Shown piece by piece: positions 15,864 through 23,483 of a DNA stretch of 41,771 nucleotides. The stretch spans positions 1 to 41,771 of the forward strand of contig JADFYU010000026.1 of NCBI GenBank assembly GCA_015232865.1, given 5' to 3'. The DNA is from Magnetococcales bacterium (lineage in GTDB: Bacteria; Pseudomonadota; Magnetococcia; Magnetococcales; UBA8363). The first letter of the stretch is position 1. Each line of letters starts with the position of its first letter. The notes beneath the pieces are model-generated. The model had not been told where the DNA came from. It saw only the letters and a program-made list of their open reading frames with translations, and made no database searches. The position numbers were made by a program, and so were the translations under genes.

Positions 15864-18800
15864 CTAATCTCGCGGTTGTAACGTGGCGACCACTTTCAAG
15901 AGTTTGACTTTGTCGATGGTTGGCACGCAACTAACAAAACCAGCCCGATGACAACGTTGTTGAATATCCGATGAGATGGACGAGGTGGTGGCGATAATCG
16001 GAATATCGGCATGGGGTGTTGTCGGCACCTCCAGAGCCAGCTCAAATCCATCCATGACCGGCATGTTCAAATCGGTTATCAGCAGGTCGAACTCTCCGGT
16101 CGTGAGCATCTCGATCGCCTGGTGCCCATCCTCAGCCTGCTCCACTTCAAAACCGACGGATTGCAAATAATTGCTGGTCAAAACCCGAATAAACGGCGTG
16201 TCGTCAACAACCAAAGCCCGGTATCCTGCGCCGTCAACCGCCGGCAATTTTTGCGTGCTGTTAATCGCCGCCATCTCCAGGAGATGATTGACATCCGGGA
16301 AGAGGACGACCCGATCGTCGATTTGAGCCGATCCGAAAAGTCCTTCCGCTTGAATCGCGTGGCAGTCCAGGTCGACATGGGTTTCACGGGTGTCGAGAAT
16401 GCGTGAGAAGATCAATCCGGCCTGTATGTTGGGGATGTTGGGCACAACCATACAGAGATTCAACTCTTCCTCCTCTTCCTCTCCCTCTTCAACCTGACGA
16501 ACACTCAACCCCATTCCTTCCAGGCCCATGACCTGATCCGGGTAGATGGCTCGGAAGGTCTTGCCGTCATAACGGACGTAGGGCTGTCCTCCGATATTAT
16601 CCAGTAGGGTAGGGGAGATCTTTTCGACCCGTCGCACCATGCTGTGGACAATACCCATGATCAGGCCGGAATCGGTCTCCAACAGAATGATGTTCTGTTT
16701 TTCGCGCAGAGCGGCCCGGCGTTCCTGATCCAGATCGCTGCGTGTGGCTTTTTCCATGTTGCTGAAGTTGATGTTGGCCTGCTCCATCAAACCGGCATAG
16801 TCGATGATCAAAGAGACGCTGCCATCTCCGAGAATGGTTGTCGCCGAGAAACAGAGGTTGTCTTTGAAGAAGGAGGGCAGCGGTTTCACCACGATCTCTT
16901 CGCTGTCAAGCACCTCGTCCACGACCATACCGAACTCATTGCCGCCAACGTTGAGAACCATGACGTAGGCAACCAGATTGTTGGGGTCGCGGCGATCTGA
17001 ATCGGTATCACGCTCTTGTTTGGATTGCTTCTTGGCCGCCGAATTGTCGTTGGCCTTGCGAAGAGCAGCCCGGCGATCCAACAGGCGATCCCGTTGATCC
17101 GGGTTGCTGCTGTCCGTCGGCCAGACTCGCTGGACGCCGAGTACGTCGGCCAGATCCACCAACGGCAAGAGCATGTTGCGCAATCGGAGTACCGGCGCAT
17201 TGCCAACCGTCTCAATCTGGTTGGCTCGATCCGATTCGGCAATTCGAACAATCTCGACCAAACCAATCTCCGGTATGGCAAATCGTTGATTGCCGGCTGA
17301 GACGATCATGGCCGGAATAATGGCCAGGGTTAGCGGCAGCTTGAGAATGATCGTGGTGCCTTTGCCTACTTTGGAGAGGATTTGGACCGTACCGCCCAAT
17401 TTTTCAATGTTGGTCCGCACCACATCCATGCCCACGCCCCGACCGGAAACGTCGGAAACCTTCTTGGCCATGGAGAGTCCGGGGGCAAAAATCAGATCCA
17501 GGGCATCCTCTTCACTCATATTGTCGGCTTGACGCTCAGTAATCTGACCTTTTTCCAAAGCTTTAAGCTTGATCTTCTCCGCATCGATTCCTGCACCGTC
17601 ATCTGCCAGGGCAATGTTCACCATGCCATTTTCGTGGTAGGCCGCCAACTCGACCTGACCGGATTCCACTTTGCCTGCCTTGACACGATCGGCCGGCATC
17701 TCGATGGCGTGGTCGGCCACGTTGCGAATCATGTGGGTGAGGGGATCGGAGAGATGCTCGATCACCGATTTGTCCAGGTCAACTTCGCCGCCACGAAGCT
17801 CCAGGTCAATTTTCTTCTCCAGTTTTCTAGCCAGATCCCGGACAATTCGGGGAAATTTGTTGAATACCACGCTGACCGGTTGCATGCGAGCCTGCATCAC
17901 TTTTTCCTGAATGCGGCTGGTAATGGAGTCCAGGTTTTGCACCAGCGGTCCAAAATGGGGAAACTGGGTCTGGACTTCAACAGCGGCCCGACTCAGTTGA
18001 TTTCTGGCCAGAACAAGCTCTCCAGCGTTATTGATCAACTCATCCAGCAGGGAGACACTGACGCGCAGGGTCTCTTCGACGGTCGGGTGTGCCCCTTTCG
18101 GAGAGGTGGGCGGCTGATCCTTTTTCTCTGAACGGTTGTCGGAAGTGCCTGCAGCGGATGGGGGCGGCTTCATCAGGCGTGGCTTGCGCGATTCATCCTC
18201 TTCCGGCAATGCCGTTCCGTCAGCAATCTGGGCCGCTTGAGCTTTGGCCGCCATCTCAGCCAGATCGCCCTGGCGTTTTTCCATCTCCTCCGGTATTTTT
18301 ATCGCGACTATCTTTGCGCTGCTGGTTTGCAACAGGGAGGACAGAAGATCGGCTTCCAGAACCGTGGCAATGAGTAGACTGATGCTGTTTCCCGATAGTT
18401 TGGCAGCCTCCTGGTCATCCTCGATCGCAGGGTTGGTCTCAACCAGAAGGCCGACGGAGGTGATGAGATCCTTGGATTTGGAAAATTTTTCCTGCTTCTC
18501 AGAGCCGTCCCCAGAGATTTCGAGAAGGTAGGAAAAGAATTTTTGCCCGTGGGTCTGGGCCTCCGAAACCAGTTCGGGAAATTTCGTCAAGTCAAAGCCT
18601 TCGAAGGGCGTGCCGCTCTCTTCGGGTGTGGGAGTTGAAGGTGGTGGTGCAGCGGACGGCGAAGCCGTGCTTGGTTCCACCGCAGCGGTATCGGAGGCTT
18701 CAGCTTCAGCGGATTCTTCGGGTTCCGCCGCTTCAGGAGTCTCCGCCGCCGCCGCAGGGGCGCCCGAATCGTTGCCATCCAGGATCGCCTGAATGGCGGC

Positions 18801-19157
18801 GATCTGTTCGGAGGCATCGACCGAGTCGCTGGCGGCAACGTCGTTGATCATGGTTTGGAGTTTGTCCAGTCCCGACAATAAACTGTCCGTGACCGCCGGG
18901 GTGGCCGATTGGCTCTTTTCACGGACCTTGCCGAGCAGGTTTTCCATGGTGTGACTCAGCTTGGTAATGCTGGTCAGTCCAAAGAACCCGGCCGAACCTT
19001 TGATGGAGTGAACGCCGCGGAAGAGGCGATTGATGATCTCCGGCTCCGTCGCATCCCCGTTTTCTTCGAATGTAAGCAGATCAGGCTCAATCGTCTCAAG
19101 ATGCTCGGCCGCTTCTTGAACGAACATTCCCAATAGCTCATCATCTTCCTCAGACAT
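15864..19157 (-). CDS. cheA: Hybrid chemotaxis histidine kinase CheA with C-terminal receiver
   Basis: A 1097-residue CheA. An N-terminal Hpt domain with phospho-His50 (GVHSIKGSAGFFG) is followed by an acidic/Pro-rich linker and a second helical region (about 185-315). The dimerisation helix (about 358-425, LLDELINNAGELVLARNQ) and HATPase (about 430-610; N-box HMIRNVADHAIE, ADDGAGID, GRGVGMDVV) are intact. A CheW-like domain (about 615-800) is interrupted by a charged insert (680-728). Another CheW-like stretch (about 820-965) precedes a receiver (980-1097). The receiver keeps D985/D986, D1029 and T1057/T1058, but the Lys before the conserved Pro is Val (SCVPTID). It is the first gene of the minus-strand operon; the ATG has AAGGG upstream. 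Confidence 0.93.
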   Translation of the reverse strand: MSEEDDELLGMFVQEAAEHLETIEPDLLTFEENGDATEPEIINRLFRGVHSIKGSAGFFGLTSITKLSHTMENLLGKVREKSQSATPAVTDSLLSGLDKLQTMINDVAASDSVDASEQIAAIQAILDGNDSGAPAAAAETPEAAEPEESAEAEASDTAAVEPSTASPSAAPPPSTPTPEESGTPFEGFDLTKFPELVSEAQTHGQKFFSYLLEISGDGSEKQEKFSKSKDLITSVGLLVETNPAIEDDQEAAKLSGNSISLLIATVLEADLLSSLLQTSSAKIVAIKIPEEMEKRQGDLAEMAAKAQAAQIADGTALPEEDESRKPRLMKPPPSAAGTSDNRSEKKDQPPTSPKGAHPTVEETLRVSVSLLDELINNAGELVLARNQLSRAAVEVQTQFPHFGPLVQNLDSITSRIQEKVMQARMQPVSVVFNKFPRIVRDLARKLEKKIDLELRGGEVDLDKSVIEHLSDPLTHMIRNVADHAIEMPADRVKAGKVESGQVELAAYHENGMVNIALADDGAGIDAEKIKLKALEKGQITERQADNMSEEDALDLIFAPGLSMAKKVSDVSGRGVGMDVVRTNIEKLGGTVQILSKVGKGTTIILKLPLTLAIIPAMIVSAGNQRFAIPEIGLVEIVRIAESDRANQIETVGNAPVLRLRNMLLPLVDLADVLGVQRVWPTDSSNPDQRDRLLDRRAALRKANDNSAAKKQSKQERDTDSDRRDPNNLVAYVMVLNVGGNEFGMVVDEVLDSEEIVVKPLPSFFKDNLCFSATTILGDGSVSLIIDYAGLMEQANINFSNMEKATRSDLDQERRAALREKQNIILLETDSGLIMGIVHSMVRRVEKISPTLLDNIGGQPYVRYDGKTFRAIYPDQVMGLEGMGLSVRQVEEGEEEEEELNLCMVVPNIPNIQAGLIFSRILDTRETHVDLDCHAIQAEGLFGSAQIDDRVVLFPDVNHLLEMAAINSTQKLPAVDGAGYRALVVDDTPFIRVLTSNYLQSVGFEVEQAEDGHQAIEMLTTGEFDLLITDLNMPVMDGFELALEVPTTPHADIPIIATTSSISSDIQQRCHRAGFVSCVPTIDKVKLLKVVATLQPRD

Positions 19158-19207
19158 GATTCGACCCTTAAAATGCGAAGCTTATAAATTAGAACCCAAA
19201 CGGCTGT

Positions 19208-19236
19208 ATTCTCTACGATTGCCTGAAAAATATCAA
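19208..19236 (-). promoter_or_regulatory. Candidate sigma-70-type promoter of the chemotaxis operon
   Basis: On the minus strand TTGATA (19231-19236) and GAGAAT (19208-19213) are separated by 17 bp, about 50 bp upstream of the cheA start in the 307-bp divergent gap. The boxes match the consensus at 5/6 and 4/6 positions. It is a plausible operon promoter, but many AT-rich alternatives exist in the same gap. Confidence 0.35.
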
Positions 19237-19308
19237 GCCATTGCTGAAAATGGATGCTCTTTTGTAATTCCTTAAACTGAAAACCTGAATTTTTCTATAT
19301 CATTTTTT

Positions 19309-19336
19309 TAAAGTATTCGTTACTATCAGTCGATGA
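19309..19336 (+). promoter_or_regulatory. Weak sigma-28 (flagellar)-like element
   Basis: TAAA (19309-19312), 16 bp, then GTCGATGA (19329-19336) resembles the flagellar sigma-28 consensus TAAA-N15-GCCGATAA with one extra spacer base and two mismatches in the -10 box. It lies about 130 bp upstream of the small plus-strand gene. It fits the motility context but is a near-match only. Confidence 0.22.
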
Positions 19337-19464
19337 TTTTTCCCCCTGTTACCCCGTTGGTACACTTTTTTATACGATATTTTTTGACCCTTCGCACCCG
19401 GTCGATGCGGTCGATCTTTTATTTATTGTTGTCTGGATTCCTGCAATCTAACAAGGAGAGCTTT

Positions 19465-19869
19465 GTGAATAAATCAGTTACTTCAGAAGCGGTTGGTGAA
19501 CCTGTTTACGATAATAACGATACCCATATGTGGATGGCTGTGATGGATCGTGCCGTACGTGATTTGGTGGCGTTGGAAAAATATCGCCAGGACCCGGCCG
19601 TCATGGAAGACCCGGTTTTCCGCTACGATTATCGCACTCTGAAAAAATGGTTCCACTCCTCCTCCATGGAGCCTGGTTCCTTCAACTGGATCTGCTCTTT
19701 GGTCAATATCGATCCCAAATGGGCATTGAATCGCCTGGAAGAGCGCCTGGAAGTGACCTTGACCCCAGAGGCTCGTCGCGCCCAGGCGGCTCTACAGGAG
19801 GCGGCCAAAAAAGAGGCGGCATTGGCAGAGGACAAATCTTCCGATGATCGGACCGCCTGTGCCGCTTGA
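19465..19869 (+). CDS. Small conserved-looking protein of unknown function
   Basis: A 134-residue soluble protein started by GTG with a strong AAGGAGAG site 5 nt upstream; an open extension to 19333 lacks such a site. The central part (about residues 20-95) is rich in Trp/Tyr/Arg: WMAVMDRAVRDLVALEKY, then FRYDYRTLKKWFHS, then GSFNWICSLVNIDPKWAL. The last segment resembles a WIC-x2-L-x2-DP-x3-(L/R) pattern I associate with small uncharacterised proteobacterial proteins. The C-terminal ~35 residues are Ala/Lys/Glu-rich and probably helical or disordered. It stands alone between the divergent cheA operon and a strong terminator, so it is an independent transcript. I do not recognise a function. 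Confidence 0.7.
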   Translation: MNKSVTSEAVGEPVYDNNDTHMWMAVMDRAVRDLVALEKYRQDPAVMEDPVFRYDYRTLKKWFHSSSMEPGSFNWICSLVNIDPKWALNRLEERLEVTLTPEARRAQAALQEAAKKEAALAEDKSSDDRTACAA

Positions 19870-19950
19870 TTGTGAAACCTCCAGAGGTTTCACCCGGAAA
19901 GGGCTTCTCTAATCCAACTCGTTGAAAAACAGTCTGGTGGAGTCTCGATA

Positions 19951-19989
19951 AAAAGAGAGTCAGGGGTTTGTACCTGACTCTCTTTTTTT
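19951..19989 (+). terminator. Strong Rho-independent terminator
   Basis: A perfect 11-bp stem (19954-19964 AGAGAGTCAGG with 19973-19983) with an 8-nt loop runs into TTTTTTT, and flanking A-T pairs lengthen it. It lies 85 bp after the stop of the small unknown gene and ends that transcript before the flavoprotein gene. Confidence 0.92.
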
Positions 19990-20109
19990 GTTAAACTCCC
20001 CAACCGGCCCAACCTCTTGATTCACTGGCAGACGTTGCACCGCTCAGACGTGGCTGGCTGCTGAATCATGGGATGAATATTTTTTCGTATTTTTAGGAGC
20101 TTATGAGTC

Positions 20110-21114
20110 ATGACAGAGATACCCACTTCTTTGACCAAACCCCTGCCAGAGTCCTGGGTTCGGGGGGCAGATTTTCTCGGCACCCGGCATGCCATCCTGG
20201 GGGGGGCCATGTCCTGGCTCTCGGAACACCGTTTGGTTGGGGCCATTTCCAATTCGGGCGGGTTTGGCGTGATCGCCTCCGGCAATATGCCGCCTGAACT
20301 CTTTCGTCAAGAGATCCGTGAGACTCGCAAGCTGACTGACAAGCCGTTTGGCGTCAATTTGATTACCATGAACCCGGAATTGCCGGAGTTGGTTCAGGTG
20401 TTGCTGGACGAAAAAGTGACGCACTGTGTTCTGGCCGGGGGTCTGCCGGATCAGAAAACCATCGGCCAGCTCAAGGATGCCAGTGTCAAGGTGCTGCTTT
20501 TTGCCCCCTCCCTGGCGTTGGCCAAACGGTTGGTCGGTCGGGGGGCTGATGCCTTGATCATTGAGGGAAGCGAAGCGGGTGGACACGTCGGGCCGGTCTC
20601 CACCAGCGTGCTGGTCCAGGAGATTCTCCACCACATCGATGCGGTCCCGGTTTTTGCCGCTGGTGGAATTGCCAATGGTCGGATGGTGTCTGGGCTGGTT
20701 CAGATGGGGGCGGCCGGTTGTCAATTGGGTACCCGTTTTGTCTGTGCGCAAGAGTGTGTGGCCCATCCCGCATTCAAACAAGCGTTTATCCGCGCCCAAT
20801 CCCGCGATGCGGTGGTCACTTCCCAGTTTGACCCGTCGTTCCCGGTCATTCCGGTCCGGGCGCTGTCCAACAAAGGAACCCTGCTGTTTAACGAGTTGCA
20901 AATCAAGCTGATTCGCCAAGTCAAGGAGGAGGGGCGGGATCGAAAAGAGGCGCAGCTGGAGTTGGAAAGGTTTTGGGTTGGCTCCCTTAAAAAAGCGGCG
21001 ATTGATGGGGATGTGGAGTTTGGTTCGGTCATGGCTGGTCAGAGTGTCGGATTGGTCAGGTCCATCCAGCCGGTCGCGGAAATCATGGACGAGTTGGTCT
21101 CTCATATTGTTTAA
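20110..21114 (+). CDS. FMN-dependent nitronate monooxygenase / FabK-like enoyl-ACP reductase family protein
   Basis: A 334-residue TIM-barrel flavoprotein of the 2-nitropropane dioxygenase/FabK family. Readable motifs are an N-terminal ILGGAMSWLS...GAISNSGGFGVIASG, the mid-barrel SEAGGHVGP with H159 (the catalytic-type His of nitronate monooxygenases), and phosphate-binding stretches PVFAAGGIANG and GAAGCQLGTRFVCAQEC. The family includes nitronate monooxygenases and enoyl-acyl-carrier-protein reductases (FabK), and sequence alone does not separate them here. The chosen ATG lies 11 nt after AGGAG. An ATG 7 bp earlier is closer to that site but opens a different, short frame. It is flanked by terminator-like hairpins, so it is probably monocistronic and unrelated to motility. 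Confidence 0.85.
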   Translation: MTEIPTSLTKPLPESWVRGADFLGTRHAILGGAMSWLSEHRLVGAISNSGGFGVIASGNMPPELFRQEIRETRKLTDKPFGVNLITMNPELPELVQVLLDEKVTHCVLAGGLPDQKTIGQLKDASVKVLLFAPSLALAKRLVGRGADALIIEGSEAGGHVGPVSTSVLVQEILHHIDAVPVFAAGGIANGRMVSGLVQMGAAGCQLGTRFVCAQECVAHPAFKQAFIRAQSRDAVVTSQFDPSFPVIPVRALSNKGTLLFNELQIKLIRQVKEEGRDRKEAQLELERFWVGSLKKAAIDGDVEFGSVMAGQSVGLVRSIQPVAEIMDELVSHIV

Positions 21115-21218
21115 CCCGTAAACGGTACGCGCCTGGCGCACCCCACTGATTCTCCCGTTTCACCAGGTGCACCATGCACCCACCGCCACCGCCGTTTCTG
21201 GGCGGAAAAAACCATAAC

Positions 21219-21257
21219 CGGCAGAAAATTCCAGGAGGGGGAGGGGATTTTCTGCCG
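21219..21257 (+). terminator. Terminator-like hairpin with purine-rich loop
   Basis: A perfect 11-bp stem (CGGCAGAAAAT at 21219-21229 with 21247-21257) encloses a 17-nt loop made mostly of G and A. A T-tract (TTTTTT) begins only about 12 nt after the stem, so it is an imperfect intrinsic terminator. It lies 105 bp after the flavoprotein stop and about 90 bp before the fliK promoter-like element, insulating the two. Confidence 0.5.
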
Positions 21258-21343
21258 TATTGCTCTGGTTTTTTCCATCCCGTTTGTCCGCTTCCGTAGC
21301 AAGACTTTATACTATTCCTTGAAAAATCAATATCCTGAATGTT

Positions 21344-21366
21344 TGGCACGGCTGTTGAATGATTAA
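21344..21366 (+). promoter_or_regulatory. Sigma-54-like promoter upstream of fliK
   Basis: TTGGCACG (21343-21350) and TTGAA (21355-21359) have the -24/-12 geometry: GGCAC, 5 nt, TTG. The -12 GC of the consensus is GA. The 12 bases TTGAATGATTAA recur at the same distance from GGCAC upstream of flgD, which supports a real element. It overlaps an alternative upstream ATG of fliK, favouring the downstream start. Confidence 0.6.
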
Positions 21367-21409
21367 GCCGTGTCACTCTTTTTATTCTTGCCGATTTTTT
21401 GAGGTGGTT

Positions 21410-22537
21410 ATGACTCCCATCGATTTACCCCTACCCGTTGTCAACAAGCTTCCAACAACAGGAGAGGCTGCTGCAGCCAAGAAAATGACCCAAAAAGAGA
21501 GCGCCTCAGACTCCAGCAATGAGAGTTCTCCTGATTTTGACAAGACCATGAAGGAGCTTTCTGCGACGGACAAGGGTGTCAAGAATCAGGGTGCAGATGA
21601 AGCGAAAACGGAAGCGGGAAAGCTGTCCGAGTCAAAAAAACAGGACACGGACAGTCATGAAAAAGAGTCGCTGGAAGAGCGAGAAGCCGCACATTCAGGA
21701 AAAGCAAATTTGGAATCCCGCTCGGAGCAAATCAAGAAAGAGCGTAAATCAGCGCTGAAAGAAGGGTCGGCTCCTGAGCCGATCCCTGAATTTTTGTTGG
21801 CTCAAGAGCCTGATTTTGTTGCTATTCCTGAAGATGTTGCGATCCAGTTTGGTGGAGCTTCCGGTGGAGTGGCCGGCGCAGAGGGGTTCCACCTTCCCAC
21901 ACATTCAGCCGCAGTCGCTCCTGTGGTGGATTCTGCCTTTCAGGCGGTTAGAGGCGGTGCGCTCTCGGTTAAAAATAAACCCCTGGATGCCCATAATCTA
22001 TCCTTCGATTTGCGTCCGGCAGCAGCTCGAACCGCCCAATCCACCCCCGCCATCAATCGCGCCCCTGTCCTGGCGCAATCTCCGACCTTCAGTGCCGAAT
22101 TGGCGGAGCGGGTCGGAACCATGCGTCTGATCTCTCGGGCCGGTGCTACGGATCAAGTGCGTATCAACCTGATGCCGCGAGATCTGGGTAACCTGGATAT
22201 CCGATTGCAGGTTGATGGCGATAATCGGGTGCACATGATGGTGACCGCCGAGACGGAAGCGGCCAAAGACCTTCTGAAAAGTCAAATTTCCCAACTCCGT
22301 GACGCCTTGGTTAAACAGGGGATGGAGTTTGGTGATGTGGATATCCAGGTGGATGTTCGGCAGCGTGAGCAGGGGGCGGACTCTCAGGCTGAAATGGAGT
22401 GGGGCGGAGATCGTCGCTTCACGGCTGATGGCGGGCCGGGTCATACTACGCTATCCGGTCTGGGAGACGAAGAGAGCCCGTTGATTCTGGGAAAAGTGGT
22501 CCGAACTGCTGACGGCGGCATGAGCGTATTTATTTAA
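21410..22537 (+). CDS. fliK: Flagellar hook-length control protein FliK
   Basis: FliK is the secreted ruler that sets hook length and switches export specificity. The N-terminal two thirds is low-complexity and rich in Ser, Lys, Glu and Ala, as expected for the extended ruler part. The C-terminal ~110 residues are the Flg_hook domain: RINLMPRDLGNLDIRLQVD, VHMMVTAETEAAKDLLKSQ and LRDALVKQGMEFGDVDIQVD. The ATG at 21410 has GAGGTGG 3-9 nt upstream and gives 375 residues; the in-frame ATG at 21359 lies within the promoter-like element and is rejected. It begins the plus-strand flagellar block, 247 bp upstream of flgD, which has its own copy of the promoter motif. Confidence 0.9.
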   Translation: MTPIDLPLPVVNKLPTTGEAAAAKKMTQKESASDSSNESSPDFDKTMKELSATDKGVKNQGADEAKTEAGKLSESKKQDTDSHEKESLEEREAAHSGKANLESRSEQIKKERKSALKEGSAPEPIPEFLLAQEPDFVAIPEDVAIQFGGASGGVAGAEGFHLPTHSAAVAPVVDSAFQAVRGGALSVKNKPLDAHNLSFDLRPAAARTAQSTPAINRAPVLAQSPTFSAELAERVGTMRLISRAGATDQVRINLMPRDLGNLDIRLQVDGDNRVHMMVTAETEAAKDLLKSQISQLRDALVKQGMEFGDVDIQVDVRQREQGADSQAEMEWGGDRRFTADGGPGHTTLSGLGDEESPLILGKVVRTADGGMSVFI

Positions 22538-22675
22538 CCGTCAGGAGTCGTCAGAGGGCTGATTGGCCGGAGTTTGGAAAAAAATGCCTGGATGTCACTG
22601 GGAAAAGAGTGCCAGGGGTGTCGTTTGATTTGTAAAAAATGTTTAAAGACAATGATGTAAATTTAAAACAAAAAC

Positions 22676-22697
22676 GGCACAAATATTGAATGATTAA
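22676..22697 (+). promoter_or_regulatory. Sigma-54-like promoter upstream of flgD, same motif as at fliK
   Basis: GGCAC (22676-22680), 5 nt, then TTGAATGATTAA (22686-22697), in the 247-bp gap before flgD and about 90 bp from its ATG. Seventeen defined positions are identical to the element before fliK while the 5-nt spacer differs, which argues for selection on both boxes. Confidence 0.6.
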
Positions 22698-22784
22698 CAG
22701 CGATGGCAAAATAAATTAAAACGGGTTTTGGCTCGGATCAGCAGAAGCGGAACCATTTGAAAAAAATATGCAGGAGTTAAAGTC

Positions 22785-23435
22785 ATGGAAGTGAACGGAA
22801 ATTACGGTTCCATACAGAATGTTACAGAGGCCAGTAAGTTTAAGGATACATCAGAAGATGCTGAACAGCTTCGGATTGATTTCCTCAAGATGTTGACGGC
22901 CCAGTTGGAATATCAAGACCCAATGGACCCGGTGGAGAATACAGAGTTCACCGCTCAGATGGCCCAGTTTTCATCCCTCGGTGAGCAGCAGAAGAGCAAT
23001 GAGCTGTTGAAGCAGTTGGTGGGAGCGCAATCGGCCAACCAGCTTAATCAGGTTGTTTCCTATATTGGCAATCAGGTTGTTTTTTCTGGTGAAAAAACGA
23101 CGGCTTCCAACGGTCAGGCTGCCGTTCGATTCAATTTGCAAGAGCCAAGCGCCGTCGAAATCAAGTTGTATGACGACCAGGGTCAATTTGTCACCTCAGC
23201 CAATCAGTCCTTTGACAAGGGGGATCAAAGCTATCAATTCATCGATCCGGAGTTGGCCGATGGACAATACAGTTTTGCCGTCTTCGTTCGGGGCGAGGAC
23301 GGAAGCTTGACGGCGACAAAGACCTACGAGTCAGGCGTCGTTACCGGTGTGGTCAATGGGGATTCGGGTGCTGAATTGGAAGTGAATGGTCACACCATAT
23401 CACTCGCGGATATTCGTCGGGTAGAGCAACTATAA
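22785..23435 (+). CDS. flgD: Flagellar hook capping protein FlgD
   Basis: FlgD forms the cap under which hook subunits (FlgE) assemble outside the cell. The N-terminal FlgD signature is clear: FLKMLTAQLEYQDPMDPVEN followed by TEFTAQMAQFSSLGEQQ. The C-terminal half (about residues 85-216) is beta-rich, with the FlgD Ig/tudor-like region and a final SLADIRRVEQL. Length 216 is typical. The ATG has CAGGAG upstream. flgE follows after 48 bp, the usual flgD-flgE arrangement. Confidence 0.95.
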   Translation: MEVNGNYGSIQNVTEASKFKDTSEDAEQLRIDFLKMLTAQLEYQDPMDPVENTEFTAQMAQFSSLGEQQKSNELLKQLVGAQSANQLNQVVSYIGNQVVFSGEKTTASNGQAAVRFNLQEPSAVEIKLYDDQGQFVTSANQSFDKGDQSYQFIDPELADGQYSFAVFVRGEDGSLTATKTYESGVVTGVVNGDSGAELEVNGHTISLADIRRVEQL

Positions 23436-23447
23436 TAGCTGATTTAG

Positions 23448-23462
23448 GCCGGATGATCCGGC
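23448..23462 (+). other. Small intercistronic hairpin between flgD and flgE
   Basis: GCCGGA (23448-23453) and TCCGGC (23457-23462) form a perfect 6-bp stem with a 3-nt loop, followed within 10 nt by the flgE ribosome-binding site CAGGAG. There is no T-tract, so it is not a normal terminator. It could stabilise the upstream mRNA or tune flgE translation. Confidence 0.4.
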
Positions 23463-23483
23463 ACTGTTTTCAGGAGAGCATTC

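Noticed and set aside
20101..21141. Long minus-strand open frame opposite the flavoprotein gene
   Set aside because: It is antisense to a gene with clear FMN-enzyme motifs, has no recognisable domain and reads as a codon-bias shadow.
21359..21409. Upstream ATG for fliK
   Set aside because: It lies inside the promoter-like element shared with flgD and lacks a ribosome site; the ATG at 21410 has GAGGTGG.
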